From Lachnospiraceae bacterium (GTDB taxonomy: Bacteria > Bacillota > Clostridia > Lachnospirales > Lachnospiraceae): 9,954 nucleotides of DNA. The DNA lies in assembly GCA_003520205.1 (NCBI GenBank), contig DOVG01000206.1, forward strand, positions 1,227-11,180, written 5' to 3'. The translations under genes were made by a program, and so were the position numbers. Of this stretch, positions 1 to 8,168 are shown piece by piece; the first letter of the stretch is position 1, and each line of letters starts with the position of its first letter. A model generated the notes under the pieces. That model saw only the letters and a list, made by a program, of their open reading frames with translations, was not told the origin of the DNA and searched no databases.

Positions 1-1310
1 CCCTTTGGAACTTCTATTTCCATACTTCCCAATTCGAGATTATTCTTCGCCATACGGCTTTCGCCCTGAAGCACATTTATAGTGATTTTAGACTGATCAT
101 CATGTATGGTATAGAATCTCTCTGTTCTGCTGGCAGGTATGATAGTATTACGTTCTATAATAGGGCAGTAATGTCCGCTTTCTCTTATACCTTCTCCCAA
201 CTCAACCGACACCTCTGTACCAAGGGTAAATGGGCATACATCAGTAAGAACCACTTCTCGTATAGACTGCTGTCTCTCCTTCATAGCTCCCTGTATGGCA
301 GCACCAAGAGCAACAGCTTCGTCAGGATTTATACTGGTATCAGGAAATGTATGGAACAGCTTGCTGACAAATGTTCTGACTCCTGTCAGCTTTGTACCAC
401 CGCCGACCAGAACTACTTTATCTATATCACTTAGTTTAAGCTTTGCATCAGCCAAAGCTCGCTTAACCGGAATACGAATCCTGTCATACAGCTCCTCACA
501 GGCTTTTTCGTAATCCTTATAGTCCAGTTCCATGGTTACAGCCGCATCATGCACCTTGCACTTCATTACGGTATTACCATTTTCTGATAATTCTTTCTTA
601 GTGTCCTCTGCCGCCTTATGTATCAGCCGAAGCTCCTTATAGCTAAGTTCTTCTCTTACTATATCCTTGTTTCTTTTATAAAACATTTCTTCTATTACCT
701 GAGTAAAATCCTCCCCACCCAGATAATTATCACCTGCTACAGCTCTAACCTCCAGTATAGGCGGAAAGTAATCAAGTATTGAAACATCCAGCGTACCACC
801 ACCTAAATCAAATACCAGATTCTTAGCAGGCTTTTCATCATTATAGAGTCCATATGCTATTGCTGCCGCAGTAGGTTCACTTATGATTCTCTCAACCTTA
901 AGACCTGCCAGTTCACCAGCTCTCTTGGTGGCTTTCCTTCGCATATCATTAAAATATGCCGGAACACTTATTACTGCTTCAGTAACTTCTTCTCCCAGAT
1001 ACTCCTCTGCATCTTCCTTAAGACTTCTTAGAACGAATGAAGACAGCTCCTCCGCAGTAAATTCTCTGGTTCCAAGCGTATACTTCCTGTCACTTCCCAT
1101 GTCTCTCTTGAAAACAGCAGCACTCGTATTCGGATAAAGTCTCATTCGCTCTTCGGCTGTTTTTCCTACATAGAAGTTATCATCTTCATCCACACTTACG
1201 ACAGATGGAGTCAGTCTCTCACCAAGTCTGTTCGGGATTATATGTGGTCCCTCGTTATCATAATAAGCCGCAAGGCTGTTTGTTGTACCAAGATCTATTC
1301 CGATTATCAT
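1..1310 (-). CDS. hscC: HscC-type Hsp70 chaperone, C-terminus beyond window
   Basis: Cytosolic ATP-dependent chaperone. The first 436 codons are visible and open. Seen: phosphate-1 loop GIDLGTTNS (residues 4-12), EPTAAAIAYG (145-154), phosphate-2 FDLGGGTLDVS (167-177), GDNYLGGEDFT, and the adenosine motif VVLVGGGTKLTG (about 299-310), so the nucleotide-binding domain is complete. The last residues (ERNTIIPASR, then LQGESRMAKNN and EVPKG) begin the substrate-binding beta domain; the helical lid lies outside the window. The short subdomain IB (FKRDMGS, then ELSSFVLRSLKEDAEEYL) and LTDVCPFTLGTEV match E. coli HscC as I recall it better than DnaK. The ATG at 1310 overlaps the stop of the upstream J/TPR gene by one base and has GGAG 5 nt upstream, so translation is probably coupled. 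The Hsp70 assignment is certain and the HscC subtype likely. The substrate is unknown. Confidence 0.95.
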   Translation of the reverse strand, partial: MIIGIDLGTTNSLAAYYDNEGPHIIPNRLGERLTPSVVSVDEDDNFYVGKTAEERMRLYPNTSAAVFKRDMGSDRKYTLGTREFTAEELSSFVLRSLKEDAEEYLGEEVTEAVISVPAYFNDMRRKATKRAGELAGLKVERIISEPTAAAIAYGLYNDEKPAKNLVFDLGGGTLDVSILDYFPPILEVRAVAGDNYLGGEDFTQVIEEMFYKRNKDIVREELSYKELRLIHKAAEDTKKELSENGNTVMKCKVHDAAVTMELDYKDYEKACEELYDRIRIPVKRALADAKLKLSDIDKVVLVGGGTKLTGVRTFVSKLFHTFPDTSINPDEAVALGAAIQGAMKERQQSIREVVLTDVCPFTLGTEVSVELGEGIRESGHYCPIIERNTIIPASRTERFYTIHDDQSKITINVLQGESRMAKNNLELGSMEIEVPK

Positions 1311-1319
1311 TATTTCTCC
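1308..1319 (-). promoter_or_regulatory. TAATG stop/start overlap with Shine-Dalgarno (translational coupling)
   Basis: In the mRNA sense the sequence reads GGAGAAATAATG. The TAA ends the J/TPR protein and shares its last A with the ATG of the Hsp70. GGAG lies 5 nt before the ATG, inside the last codons of the upstream gene. This arrangement normally allows a terminating ribosome to re-initiate and keeps the two products in a set ratio. Coupling itself is inferred. Confidence 0.8.
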
Positions 1320-4300
1320 AAATCCTTCAGCGCCTGATATACCTCTGCATCGTCAGGCGAACTCTGAAATGCTTTTTTATAATATTCTATAGCCAGCTCT
1401 TTATCTCCATCCAGCTCATAGATTCTTGCAAGAAACAGGAATTCTTCATAACAGCATCCATGATGACAGTGATAGCATCTATCGATATCATTCAGACTGT
1501 GAAGCAATTCCTCTGCTTTTTTCTTATCACCCCGCAAATACGAGTCCATGGATATTACTCTTATCCTGAGCGCCCTAAGTGCAGGATAGTCAAGATATCT
1601 TTCGATACTTCCATATCCCTTGATTATACACTCCAGACTTCTATTTGCATACTCTGCACATTTTGCGCTGTCACCGCTCCTGCAAAGTATGTATGCCAGA
1701 CACATATATAGTCTGGATAATTCTTCCAGATCCTCTTTATTATCTATATTCAGTTCCGGACGTGGAAGTTCCTTTTTTACTCCCAATATCCCCAGAACTC
1801 CCTTTTTCTGGTTAGTATCCTCCATACTCCAGTATTTAAGGGCTTCCTCATAGTAATGAATTGCTTTCTTGTTATATCTTCTGGAATAATTGAAAAAGTC
1901 TGCCAGATCCATAAACAGCTCAGCTATTCTTTTTCTTTCGTTCCCCTTTGGTTTGAGATATGTATCTACCGCCAGATAACCATTTTCCCTTAAGAATACA
2001 TTTATCTCTTCCTGAATGATTCTTTCAACTGCCGAATAGTTTCCTGAAAGAAGCTTAGTCTCCGCCCTTCTATACATCGTTTCAAGAATTCTAAGATCAT
2101 ACCAGGTATTATTAGTTTCTTTACGCTTTCTGGTATAGTAATCAGCATTCTCACGATAATGTTCATCAGCTATATCGTATCTTCTCAGCATGCTGTTAAG
2201 CCGTGCAAGTGTACTTACAAGAGTCGGATTATAATCGAATTCTCTTTTACATATCTCCAGATAATGAATACCCTTCTCGTATTCTCCCAGACACTCACAG
2301 CATTTTGCTGCATTTATATATGGATTAGAGGTTTCCCCCTTTTCCATAATCTCTATTGCCTTATTGAAATACTCAAGTGCTTCTTTATATCTCTTTGCAC
2401 GTAAACGGGCAAGTCCACGGGCATTATGTGCATAAACATTTTTTGGATTTTTTTCGATTGCCCTGGATGCATCTTCAAAGGTTTTATCAAATTCATACCC
2501 ATCCAGATATAGCAGCGCTCTTTCTACATAATAGTAATCATCTTCGTCATTTTCCAGCTGTTTACCCGCATACTCAACAGCTTTGTTATAGTCTTCTCTG
2601 TCTTCAGTGTTAGAATATCTGTTCTGATATATATCCATCAACTTATTATTTACACTTCTGTGAGAACTGTTTTTCTGAAGGCATGAATTATAGTATTGAA
2701 TTGCTCTATCAATATCTTTCTTCCTTCTGAAATATTCACCATATTCATAGTCAACATTTTCATCTTCAGGAAAAAGCTCAAGCATCTTTTCATATACTGA
2801 TTCAGCGGCTTCTCCCTGCCATTCTTTTATATCTGTTTCCAGCCAGTACAGTCTCTTATTATCTCTGTCCAGCTGTCTTCCCTTTTTTATATACTCCTCA
2901 GCATCATGAAGATTCGTATGTCTTCCTGATTCATCCTTACGATTCATATAGATATTAGCCAGATCAGCATATATTTCTACTATCTCAACTTCGTCTTTTA
3001 TATCCGACTCATCATTATCTATACTCGTTTCTATAGCTTTATATATCTCCAGAGCCTCTTCGTCATTTCTTTTTCTAAGCATATTTCTTGCTTTTATAAG
3101 GCGAAGCTTGTCAGTCACTACCCCCGCCTCTTCAGCACGTTTATATACTGCCTCTACATCATCACTCTGATTATATATATTGAACACCTTTGCAGCCAGT
3201 TCATATGCTTCCGGATACTGCGGAACATCTCGGGTTATATTGTAATAATCATCTATTACAAGCTGGGCATCTCTCATCTCAAATGCCGTCTTCTGTCTTT
3301 GCACATAAGCAGGAATGCAATGATCTGTTCTTTCAATCATGCTGTTCCATACTTCCATAGCTCCCTGATAGTCTCCTTTTTCAAGAAGGAGCTTACCATA
3401 GCTTTCCTGATAGAACATAAGCTCATTTATGTCATTAAAGGTCTCTGCTGTCCTGTCTATACATTTCTTATAGAACTGTATAGCCTCATCTGTTTTGCCT
3501 GTTTTTTCTGCGCACGAAGCCATCATGTAATAACAAAATCCCATTCTGGTCAGCCTCTCTTCATCCTTTTTAGAGAGAGTTTCTCCAGCCTGTTTTTTCT
3601 TATCCATGGCTTCTATCATTTCAACCCATTTAACTATATATGGATAAGCCTTCTCATAATTCTCTTTATTATAATAGCATCTTCCGTACAGGTTATTATA
3701 ACCATAGAATATTCCGTCATTCGGAGTAATGATATCAAGTGTCTTCAGAGTGTCATCCACTTTCTCCATTCTGAAGTATGACCATGCCAGTTCTATCTTC
3801 TGTTCCTCTGTAATAGTCCCCTCAGCTATAAGACTATTATAATAGTCTATAGATGAATCACTGCTTCTTCTAAGAAGCATGATTGCTTCTGAATTACGCG
3901 AATTAATATCAAGAGCTCTTATGAAATATTCACTGGCATTCTCATAGTCTTTTTCATAGTATTTTACCTGACCCTTGACCTGAAGAGTCATTATGCTTTC
4001 ACTAAGTATCTCCAGCTGTTTATCTGCCAGTTCATCAATTCTTTTAAGAACTTCAGGTGTAAGCTTCCCCTGAATATTTAACGTCTCTATAAGAACGAAC
4101 ATAGCGGTCGCATATTCGTAAACTCCTACACTGTCAAATATCCTGTTCTCTATTATGCTTTCTGCAAGTTTAATGGCATCATCAAATCTGTCTTCGAAGA
4201 AAAATACTCTCAGAAATCCTGCAAGTTCAATCGGACTTATTACATCAAATGTCCTGATATGATTCAGCATTGCCTTAAGAATATCAATTGCTTCCTCTTC

Positions 4301-5062
4301 CTGTCTTTTTCTTTCCTCTTCAGACTCAATCTTCTCATCATCTGTCATATAGTCTGAATAACGAACTCTAAGTATTCTGTCTATATATCCATGCATAAAA
4401 GATATTTCTTTTATATATAAATCGACAGGAACATCAAAAGTTTCAGGCTCATATATACCGGGCTTTGAATCTATATCCAGATTGATTCCCAGGTCATTAA
4501 GTCTTTCACTAACTTCTTCTCTTCTTGTTATTTTGCTATAATCGATAAAGCTGTCATTCTCTGTCTGATAATCTATAAAGTTCAGATAATCATTTGGAAA
4601 AACTTCAGCCAGAGAAGCATGTTCTGCTCTATAATTAAATACACTGTCAAAGAGCTTCCATACTTTATTCGGATACTCGAAATGTCCCATACAGTACGCC
4701 AGGAACTTTTCTCTCACAATATCCGCCGTATCCAGTTCGTTTACTATAGGAGCCTTAAGCCACTCACGCCATTTATCCTCATCTATACGGCTGAAAAGAT
4801 CCCTATATATCTTGTCAGCTTCATCTATATAGAGGTCGACTTCATCCTTTTCTATGGACTTTGTGTCTTCATCGGCCTTGCTTTCAGCCGGAGCATTCAG
4901 ACTGTTCATAGCCATGTCATAAGCTTCACGAAGCATCTTAAAGCCTTCCGGATCATCTTCAGGATTCGTCTTTACTACAAGTGTCCTGTAGGCAGTTTTT
5001 ATTTCATTTTCATCTTTTGTAGGATCTATGCCGAGTACCTTCCATGCATCCTCAATAATCAT
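1310..5062 (-). CDS. Large J-domain protein with TPR-like solenoid, probable Hsp70 co-chaperone
   Basis: Protein of 1250 residues, no signal peptide or membrane segment, so cytosolic. Residues 1-55 form a J domain: helix I (DAWKVLGI), helix II (EIKTAYRTLVVKT), helix III (EGFKMLREAYDMAM). The HPD tripeptide needed to stimulate Hsp70 ATPase is NPE (33-35). A charged linker (56-80) leads to an aromatic-rich region (about 80-250) that I do not recognise. From about 355 to the end come many TPR-like helical hairpins; the clearest are near 361-390, 549-580, 771-800, 876-908 and 1205-1238 (LARIYELDGDKELAIEYYKK). A Cys/His cluster, CYHCHHGCC, lies at 1196-1204. The ATG at 5062 has GAGG 7 nt upstream. 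The gene follows the TagF-like gene by 28 nt and overlaps the Hsp70 start. Likely role: delivering clients to, or scaffolding, the adjacent HscC. Co-chaperone activity is inferred, and the missing HPD is a reason for caution. Confidence 0.9.
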   Translation of the reverse strand: MIIEDAWKVLGIDPTKDENEIKTAYRTLVVKTNPEDDPEGFKMLREAYDMAMNSLNAPAESKADEDTKSIEKDEVDLYIDEADKIYRDLFSRIDEDKWREWLKAPIVNELDTADIVREKFLAYCMGHFEYPNKVWKLFDSVFNYRAEHASLAEVFPNDYLNFIDYQTENDSFIDYSKITRREEVSERLNDLGINLDIDSKPGIYEPETFDVPVDLYIKEISFMHGYIDRILRVRYSDYMTDDEKIESEEERKRQEEEAIDILKAMLNHIRTFDVISPIELAGFLRVFFFEDRFDDAIKLAESIIENRIFDSVGVYEYATAMFVLIETLNIQGKLTPEVLKRIDELADKQLEILSESIMTLQVKGQVKYYEKDYENASEYFIRALDINSRNSEAIMLLRRSSDSSIDYYNSLIAEGTITEEQKIELAWSYFRMEKVDDTLKTLDIITPNDGIFYGYNNLYGRCYYNKENYEKAYPYIVKWVEMIEAMDKKKQAGETLSKKDEERLTRMGFCYYMMASCAEKTGKTDEAIQFYKKCIDRTAETFNDINELMFYQESYGKLLLEKGDYQGAMEVWNSMIERTDHCIPAYVQRQKTAFEMRDAQLVIDDYYNITRDVPQYPEAYELAAKVFNIYNQSDDVEAVYKRAEEAGVVTDKLRLIKARNMLRKRNDEEALEIYKAIETSIDNDESDIKDEVEIVEIYADLANIYMNRKDESGRHTNLHDAEEYIKKGRQLDRDNKRLYWLETDIKEWQGEAAESVYEKMLELFPEDENVDYEYGEYFRRKKDIDRAIQYYNSCLQKNSSHRSVNNKLMDIYQNRYSNTEDREDYNKAVEYAGKQLENDEDDYYYVERALLYLDGYEFDKTFEDASRAIEKNPKNVYAHNARGLARLRAKRYKEALEYFNKAIEIMEKGETSNPYINAAKCCECLGEYEKGIHYLEICKREFDYNPTLVSTLARLNSMLRRYDIADEHYRENADYYTRKRKETNNTWYDLRILETMYRRAETKLLSGNYSAVERIIQEEINVFLRENGYLAVDTYLKPKGNERKRIAELFMDLADFFNYSRRYNKKAIHYYEEALKYWSMEDTNQKKGVLGILGVKKELPRPELNIDNKEDLEELSRLYMCLAYILCRSGDSAKCAEYANRSLECIIKGYGSIERYLDYPALRALRIRVISMDSYLRGDKKKAEELLHSLNDIDRCYHCHHGCCYEEFLFLARIYELDGDKELAIEYYKKAFQSSPDDAEVYQALKDLEK

Positions 5063-5090
5063 TGCATTTCCTCACTTTGTCAAAAACGAA

Positions 5091-7712
5091 CTATTGATAT
5101 TTCTTAATCAATTCCTCATATACTCTCTTTGAATTATTTCTGTCGTTATATTCAAAGAAATCATCCGCTCTTCTTCTGTAGATTTCCTTCATAACACAGC
5201 CATTTTTCATATAGTCAGTAAGAAGTTCAACCAGTTCATTACTATCTCTGACGATTTCTCCAAATGCCATAGTATCATAGTGAAATGAGCCTTCTTCATA
5301 ATGTGCCTCAAGGCTTTCCGGATGATAATACACAAGTGGTTTTCTCATATAAGCAAAATCAAACTGTATTCCACTATAATCCGTCACCATAAGGCTTGAC
5401 TGACAGAAGAGCTTCTCATAACTCATATCACCGGTTGCCGGTATGATATCCACATACTCATTTGCATCAAAATCCTCTGCCTGTGGGCTGACTATAGGAT
5501 GTAGGACGTACTTAATCCTGTATCCATACTTCTCAGCAGCTGCTATAAGCTTTTTGTTATTAATCAGACCGTTATATACCTTATAATACTCTGTATCCTT
5601 AAAGTCAGGATTATAGTCTCTTTCGACTCCTTCATTTCTGGTTACAAATCTTGCAGACTGCATCCTCCATGTAGGCGATATAATTATCTGTTTCCGGTCA
5701 TCATTTTTAAGTCCGTCGTACCTCGGTATTCCGGTAAGCTTTATAATGTCATAGCCGGCATAATCATAAACCGGATGAAGCAGATTCTCCTTCTCTACAT
5801 TTGATGCTATAAAATAATACTTTATATTATCCCTGAGTCTCTGTTGTGCGAGCGCTATCTTCTGAACTGATAAACCATGCTGTACACATGCTACATCAAA
5901 GTCCGGAATTCCTCTTATATATCTCGAATTCTCCATATAATAATCATTAAATGCAAAAACTGTAGAATTCGACGCTACAACTATATCAGCATTCAGGAAA
6001 ACAAGTCTGTGAAGGAAGCTTCCTCTCTTAAGTGGTTTATAGCCTTCACTTATAAGCCTCTTATAATCAGCTGCCGTTTTATCAAGCAGGTAATAAGCCT
6101 TGTCAGGAGCCTCCACAGTCGAATCTTTCTTAGCCTTCTCTATCATGTCGCACGTATATTTATACATATATTCTGAAGAGTCTCCGCCCTTGTATATCTT
6201 ATCAAAGAAAAGCCATATCTTTTTTCTTCCAAAATACGGATGAGTTGCCACCCATGCAGCTCGAAGAAGAAAGAATCTGAAACGATGCATCTTACATGAC
6301 TTCAGAAGTTCATATCCTATCCCGATTTCTCTGGAAGCCATTTTCATCCAGCTATATGGAGATATCTTTATACCGGTTACTACGAAGTCTCCGGTAGTTC
6401 TTGTTTCTCTTACTGTCGTGAAGAGATAATTCGCTTTATGCCAATACGTATTCCTTGGATAATAAGCCAGTCTGCTGGTATGTGATTTGAATTCATAAGC
6501 AATTACAATACTGCACTTATCATCCTCTTTAGGTGAGACACAAAAATGCATTTCGCCCTCTGATATCTCGCCACCCAGAGGAATGCTGGCATGAAACGGA
6601 AATCTTTTATACGCAGATCTTCCAAAATATTTATTCAGACTGTATCTCTCACAGAAATCTACCGGATATCTCTTACCATTTATATCAAAATAATATGAAA
6701 CCTTGTCCTTGTCATATATATCAGGTACAGAACCATCTATCTCCAGTACTCCGTCCCTGATATCCATATACTGAATATTACATCTGAGGTTAGATGTTGT
6801 ATGTGCAGGGAAAGCATTTCCGTCATTATCTGTTCCTTCCAGCATCAAAAGAGGATATGTAACATTTCGCAGCTGAAAGAAGTCCCTGTCTTCTATTTCA
6901 CTTTCCATCATCTCAGGACTGTCTATCTTGATAAGCTTAAGTCCTTCATCAGATGAATCCGCATACTGCTTCTTTATTCTAAGAAGCATACGTGTGAACT
7001 GAAAATCTCTTCTGTATATAGGAAATCTCGCTGCACTCATTATGAGTCGGTCATCTATATGCTGGAGCACCTCACCTATATAATCCATAAACAGATCTAT
7101 CTCTTCTTCAGAAAGAACATGTCTGTTATTATTATTATGGTTTGCATCCAGACGACAGGTAATATTATACATAGCATATATCTGAATAACATCAGGTACT
7201 CTGTCATAACGCTTTACGAGTGGTATCAGATAATCTTTCATATCATTCAGATACCATCTCTTATCATATATTCCGCCGAACTGATAGTAATTACCGTCTC
7301 CTGCTTCGCCCTGCTTATAGCGGATTTTCTGCTGTATCAGATATGGGTGTTCAGATATGAGTCTTATCATAAAATCCGCTTCATAGTTATAATAAAGGCT
7401 GTTATCCAGACGGATATCTATCATATCAAGTCTAAACATAACTCCGGTTATTCTGTCCGGAAACTGGAACAGTCTCTTCGGTGTAGCAAGAACAGCCGAT
7501 TCATTTTTTTCAAGTATATCAAAAAGAGCCTCTGCCATATCATTCTCATATGTCTCACCCTGTCTTTCTTTCCCAAAGGTATCTTCAGGAGAAAGAACAA
7601 GCAGAAAGCCCTTATCATTCATATCTAAAAATTCATTAAAATCATTGATAAAATGATCTCTGTCTTCTTTATATATAATTGTTATATTGTCATTAACTTT
7701 TCTGATATTCAT
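5091..7712 (-). CDS. TagB/TagF-like CDP-glycerol glycerophosphotransferase family protein
   Basis: Protein of 873 residues from the ATG at 7712. The C-terminal half carries family motifs: QHGLS (611-615), GIPRYDGL, SPTWR (679-683), LHP (737-739), VTDYSGIQFDF (776-786), KPLVYYHPE (791-799) and YNDRNNSKRVYEEL near the end. H612 and H738 match the two histidines known to be essential in TagF-type polymerases. Family members move glycerol-phosphate (or ribitol-phosphate) from CDP-polyol onto teichoic-acid-like or glycan acceptors at the inner membrane face. A beta-rich segment (about 308-440) precedes this domain, as is common in the family. Residues 10-190 resemble a degenerate GT2 domain without its nucleotide-binding start. 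No membrane helix is evident. The start is uncertain: this ATG lacks a Shine-Dalgarno, while an in-frame TTG at 7763, inside ridA, has one. Donor and polymer cannot be told from sequence. Confidence 0.9.
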   Translation of the reverse strand: MNIRKVNDNITIIYKEDRDHFINDFNEFLDMNDKGFLLVLSPEDTFGKERQGETYENDMAEALFDILEKNESAVLATPKRLFQFPDRITGVMFRLDMIDIRLDNSLYYNYEADFMIRLISEHPYLIQQKIRYKQGEAGDGNYYQFGGIYDKRWYLNDMKDYLIPLVKRYDRVPDVIQIYAMYNITCRLDANHNNNNRHVLSEEEIDLFMDYIGEVLQHIDDRLIMSAARFPIYRRDFQFTRMLLRIKKQYADSSDEGLKLIKIDSPEMMESEIEDRDFFQLRNVTYPLLMLEGTDNDGNAFPAHTTSNLRCNIQYMDIRDGVLEIDGSVPDIYDKDKVSYYFDINGKRYPVDFCERYSLNKYFGRSAYKRFPFHASIPLGGEISEGEMHFCVSPKEDDKCSIVIAYEFKSHTSRLAYYPRNTYWHKANYLFTTVRETRTTGDFVVTGIKISPYSWMKMASREIGIGYELLKSCKMHRFRFFLLRAAWVATHPYFGRKKIWLFFDKIYKGGDSSEYMYKYTCDMIEKAKKDSTVEAPDKAYYLLDKTAADYKRLISEGYKPLKRGSFLHRLVFLNADIVVASNSTVFAFNDYYMENSRYIRGIPDFDVACVQHGLSVQKIALAQQRLRDNIKYYFIASNVEKENLLHPVYDYAGYDIIKLTGIPRYDGLKNDDRKQIIISPTWRMQSARFVTRNEGVERDYNPDFKDTEYYKVYNGLINNKKLIAAAEKYGYRIKYVLHPIVSPQAEDFDANEYVDIIPATGDMSYEKLFCQSSLMVTDYSGIQFDFAYMRKPLVYYHPESLEAHYEEGSFHYDTMAFGEIVRDSNELVELLTDYMKNGCVMKEIYRRRADDFFEYNDRNNSKRVYEELIKKYQ

Positions 7713-7734
7713 ATCTGTAATAAGGCTACGACTC

Positions 7735-8112
7735 TTATATCTCTGCCACAGCTTCCATCTCAATCAGTACATCCTTCGGAAGTCTTGCTACCTCTACACA
7801 ACTTCTTGCCGGATAGTTTGAAGTAAAATACTTGGCATATATTTCATTTACTTTTGCAAAATCATCCATGTTCTTGATAAATACAACAGTTTTAACAACC
7901 TTATCCATAGATGTTCCTGATGCTTCAAGAAGTGCCTTTACATTCTCAAGTGCTCTTTCAGCCTGTACTTCTATGCCACCTTCTACAAGTGTATTTGTAG
8001 CAGGATCAATAGGAATCATTCCTGATGTAAAGAGAAGTCCTCCTATCTTTACTGCCTGTGAATATGGGCCAATAGCTGCCGGTGCCTTATCTGTTGATAT
8101 TATTTCTTTCAT
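7735..8112 (-). CDS. ridA: RidA family reactive enamine/imine deaminase
   Basis: Protein of 125 residues, full length for the family (YjgF/YER057c/UK114). RidA hydrolyses reactive enamines and imines such as 2-aminoacrylate, made by PLP enzymes acting on serine, threonine or cysteine, and so protects other PLP enzymes; it acts in the cytosol as a trimer. Seen: IGPYSQAV (14-21), LLFTSGMIPIDP (26-37) and the signature YPARSCVEVARLPKD (100-114). R103 corresponds to the arginine that binds substrate carboxylate and E118 to the conserved catalytic-site glutamate. The start at 8112 is chosen because AGGAGG sits 5 nt upstream; a start at 8133 would place that site inside the gene and add seven residues. 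It lies 56 nt after cvfB and about 22 nt before the TagF-like gene. Confidence 0.96.
   Translation of the reverse strand: MKEIISTDKAPAAIGPYSQAVKIGGLLFTSGMIPIDPATNTLVEGGIEVQAERALENVKALLEASGTSMDKVVKTVVFIKNMDDFAKVNEIYAKYFTSNYPARSCVEVARLPKDVLIEMEAVAEI
7761..7776 (-). promoter_or_regulatory. Alternative TTG start with AAGGA Shine-Dalgarno for the TagF-like gene
   Basis: In the mRNA sense, AAGGA lies 8 nt before a TTG that opens the TagF-like reading frame; a TGA immediately precedes it in frame. Use of this start would add 17 residues and overlap ridA by 29 nt. The AAGGA also encodes the conserved Pro-Lys-Asp of RidA, so it may be a coincidence of coding. The added peptide (Trp/Arg/Lys-rich) does not look like a normal protein start. 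Confidence 0.3.
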
Positions 8113-8117
8113 AATTT

Positions 8118-8123
8118 CCTCCT
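8118..8123 (-). promoter_or_regulatory. Consensus Shine-Dalgarno of ridA
   Basis: AGGAGG in the mRNA sense, 5 nt before the ATG at 8112, within a run AAAAAAGGAGG. It is the strongest ribosome binding site in the window and rules out the longer in-frame start at 8133, which would lie upstream of it. Confidence 0.9.
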
Positions 8124-8168
8124 TTTTTACCATCCACGGTAATCAATACATTAAAAATTTTAATAAAT

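Noticed and set aside
1205..1711. Plus-strand open frames opposite the chaperone genes (for example 102-434, 1205-1711, 3299-3781, 4619-5107, 7059-7628)
   Set aside because: They lie antisense to genes with clear family motifs, have low-complexity Ile/Tyr/Ser-rich products, and lack Shine-Dalgarno sites or recognisable domains. They arise from the codon use of the minus-strand genes.
7128..7138. Short ATT trinucleotide run encoding four Asn in the TagF-like protein
   Set aside because: Four units are too few to suggest phase variation, and slippage by one unit would stay in frame. It probably marks a flexible linker near residue 193.
8113..8133. Longer RidA start at 8133
   Set aside because: The consensus AGGAGG would then lie inside the gene, and the seven added residues (MVKKEEI) are simply a translation of the ribosome binding site. 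The family normally begins at the 8112 Met.
8127..8142. Small inverted repeat TTACC/GGTAA with a 6-nt loop before the ridA ribosome site
   Set aside because: Only five pairs, three of them A-U. No U-run follows on the mRNA, so it is not a terminator, and it is too weak to call a regulatory hairpin.
8150..8164. AT-only perfect palindrome ATTAAAA-T-TTTTAAT (minus-strand sense) after the cvfB stop
   Set aside because: Without G or C it would be unstable, and such palindromes are expected by chance in AT-rich spacers. I also saw no promoter with paired -35/-10 boxes here.
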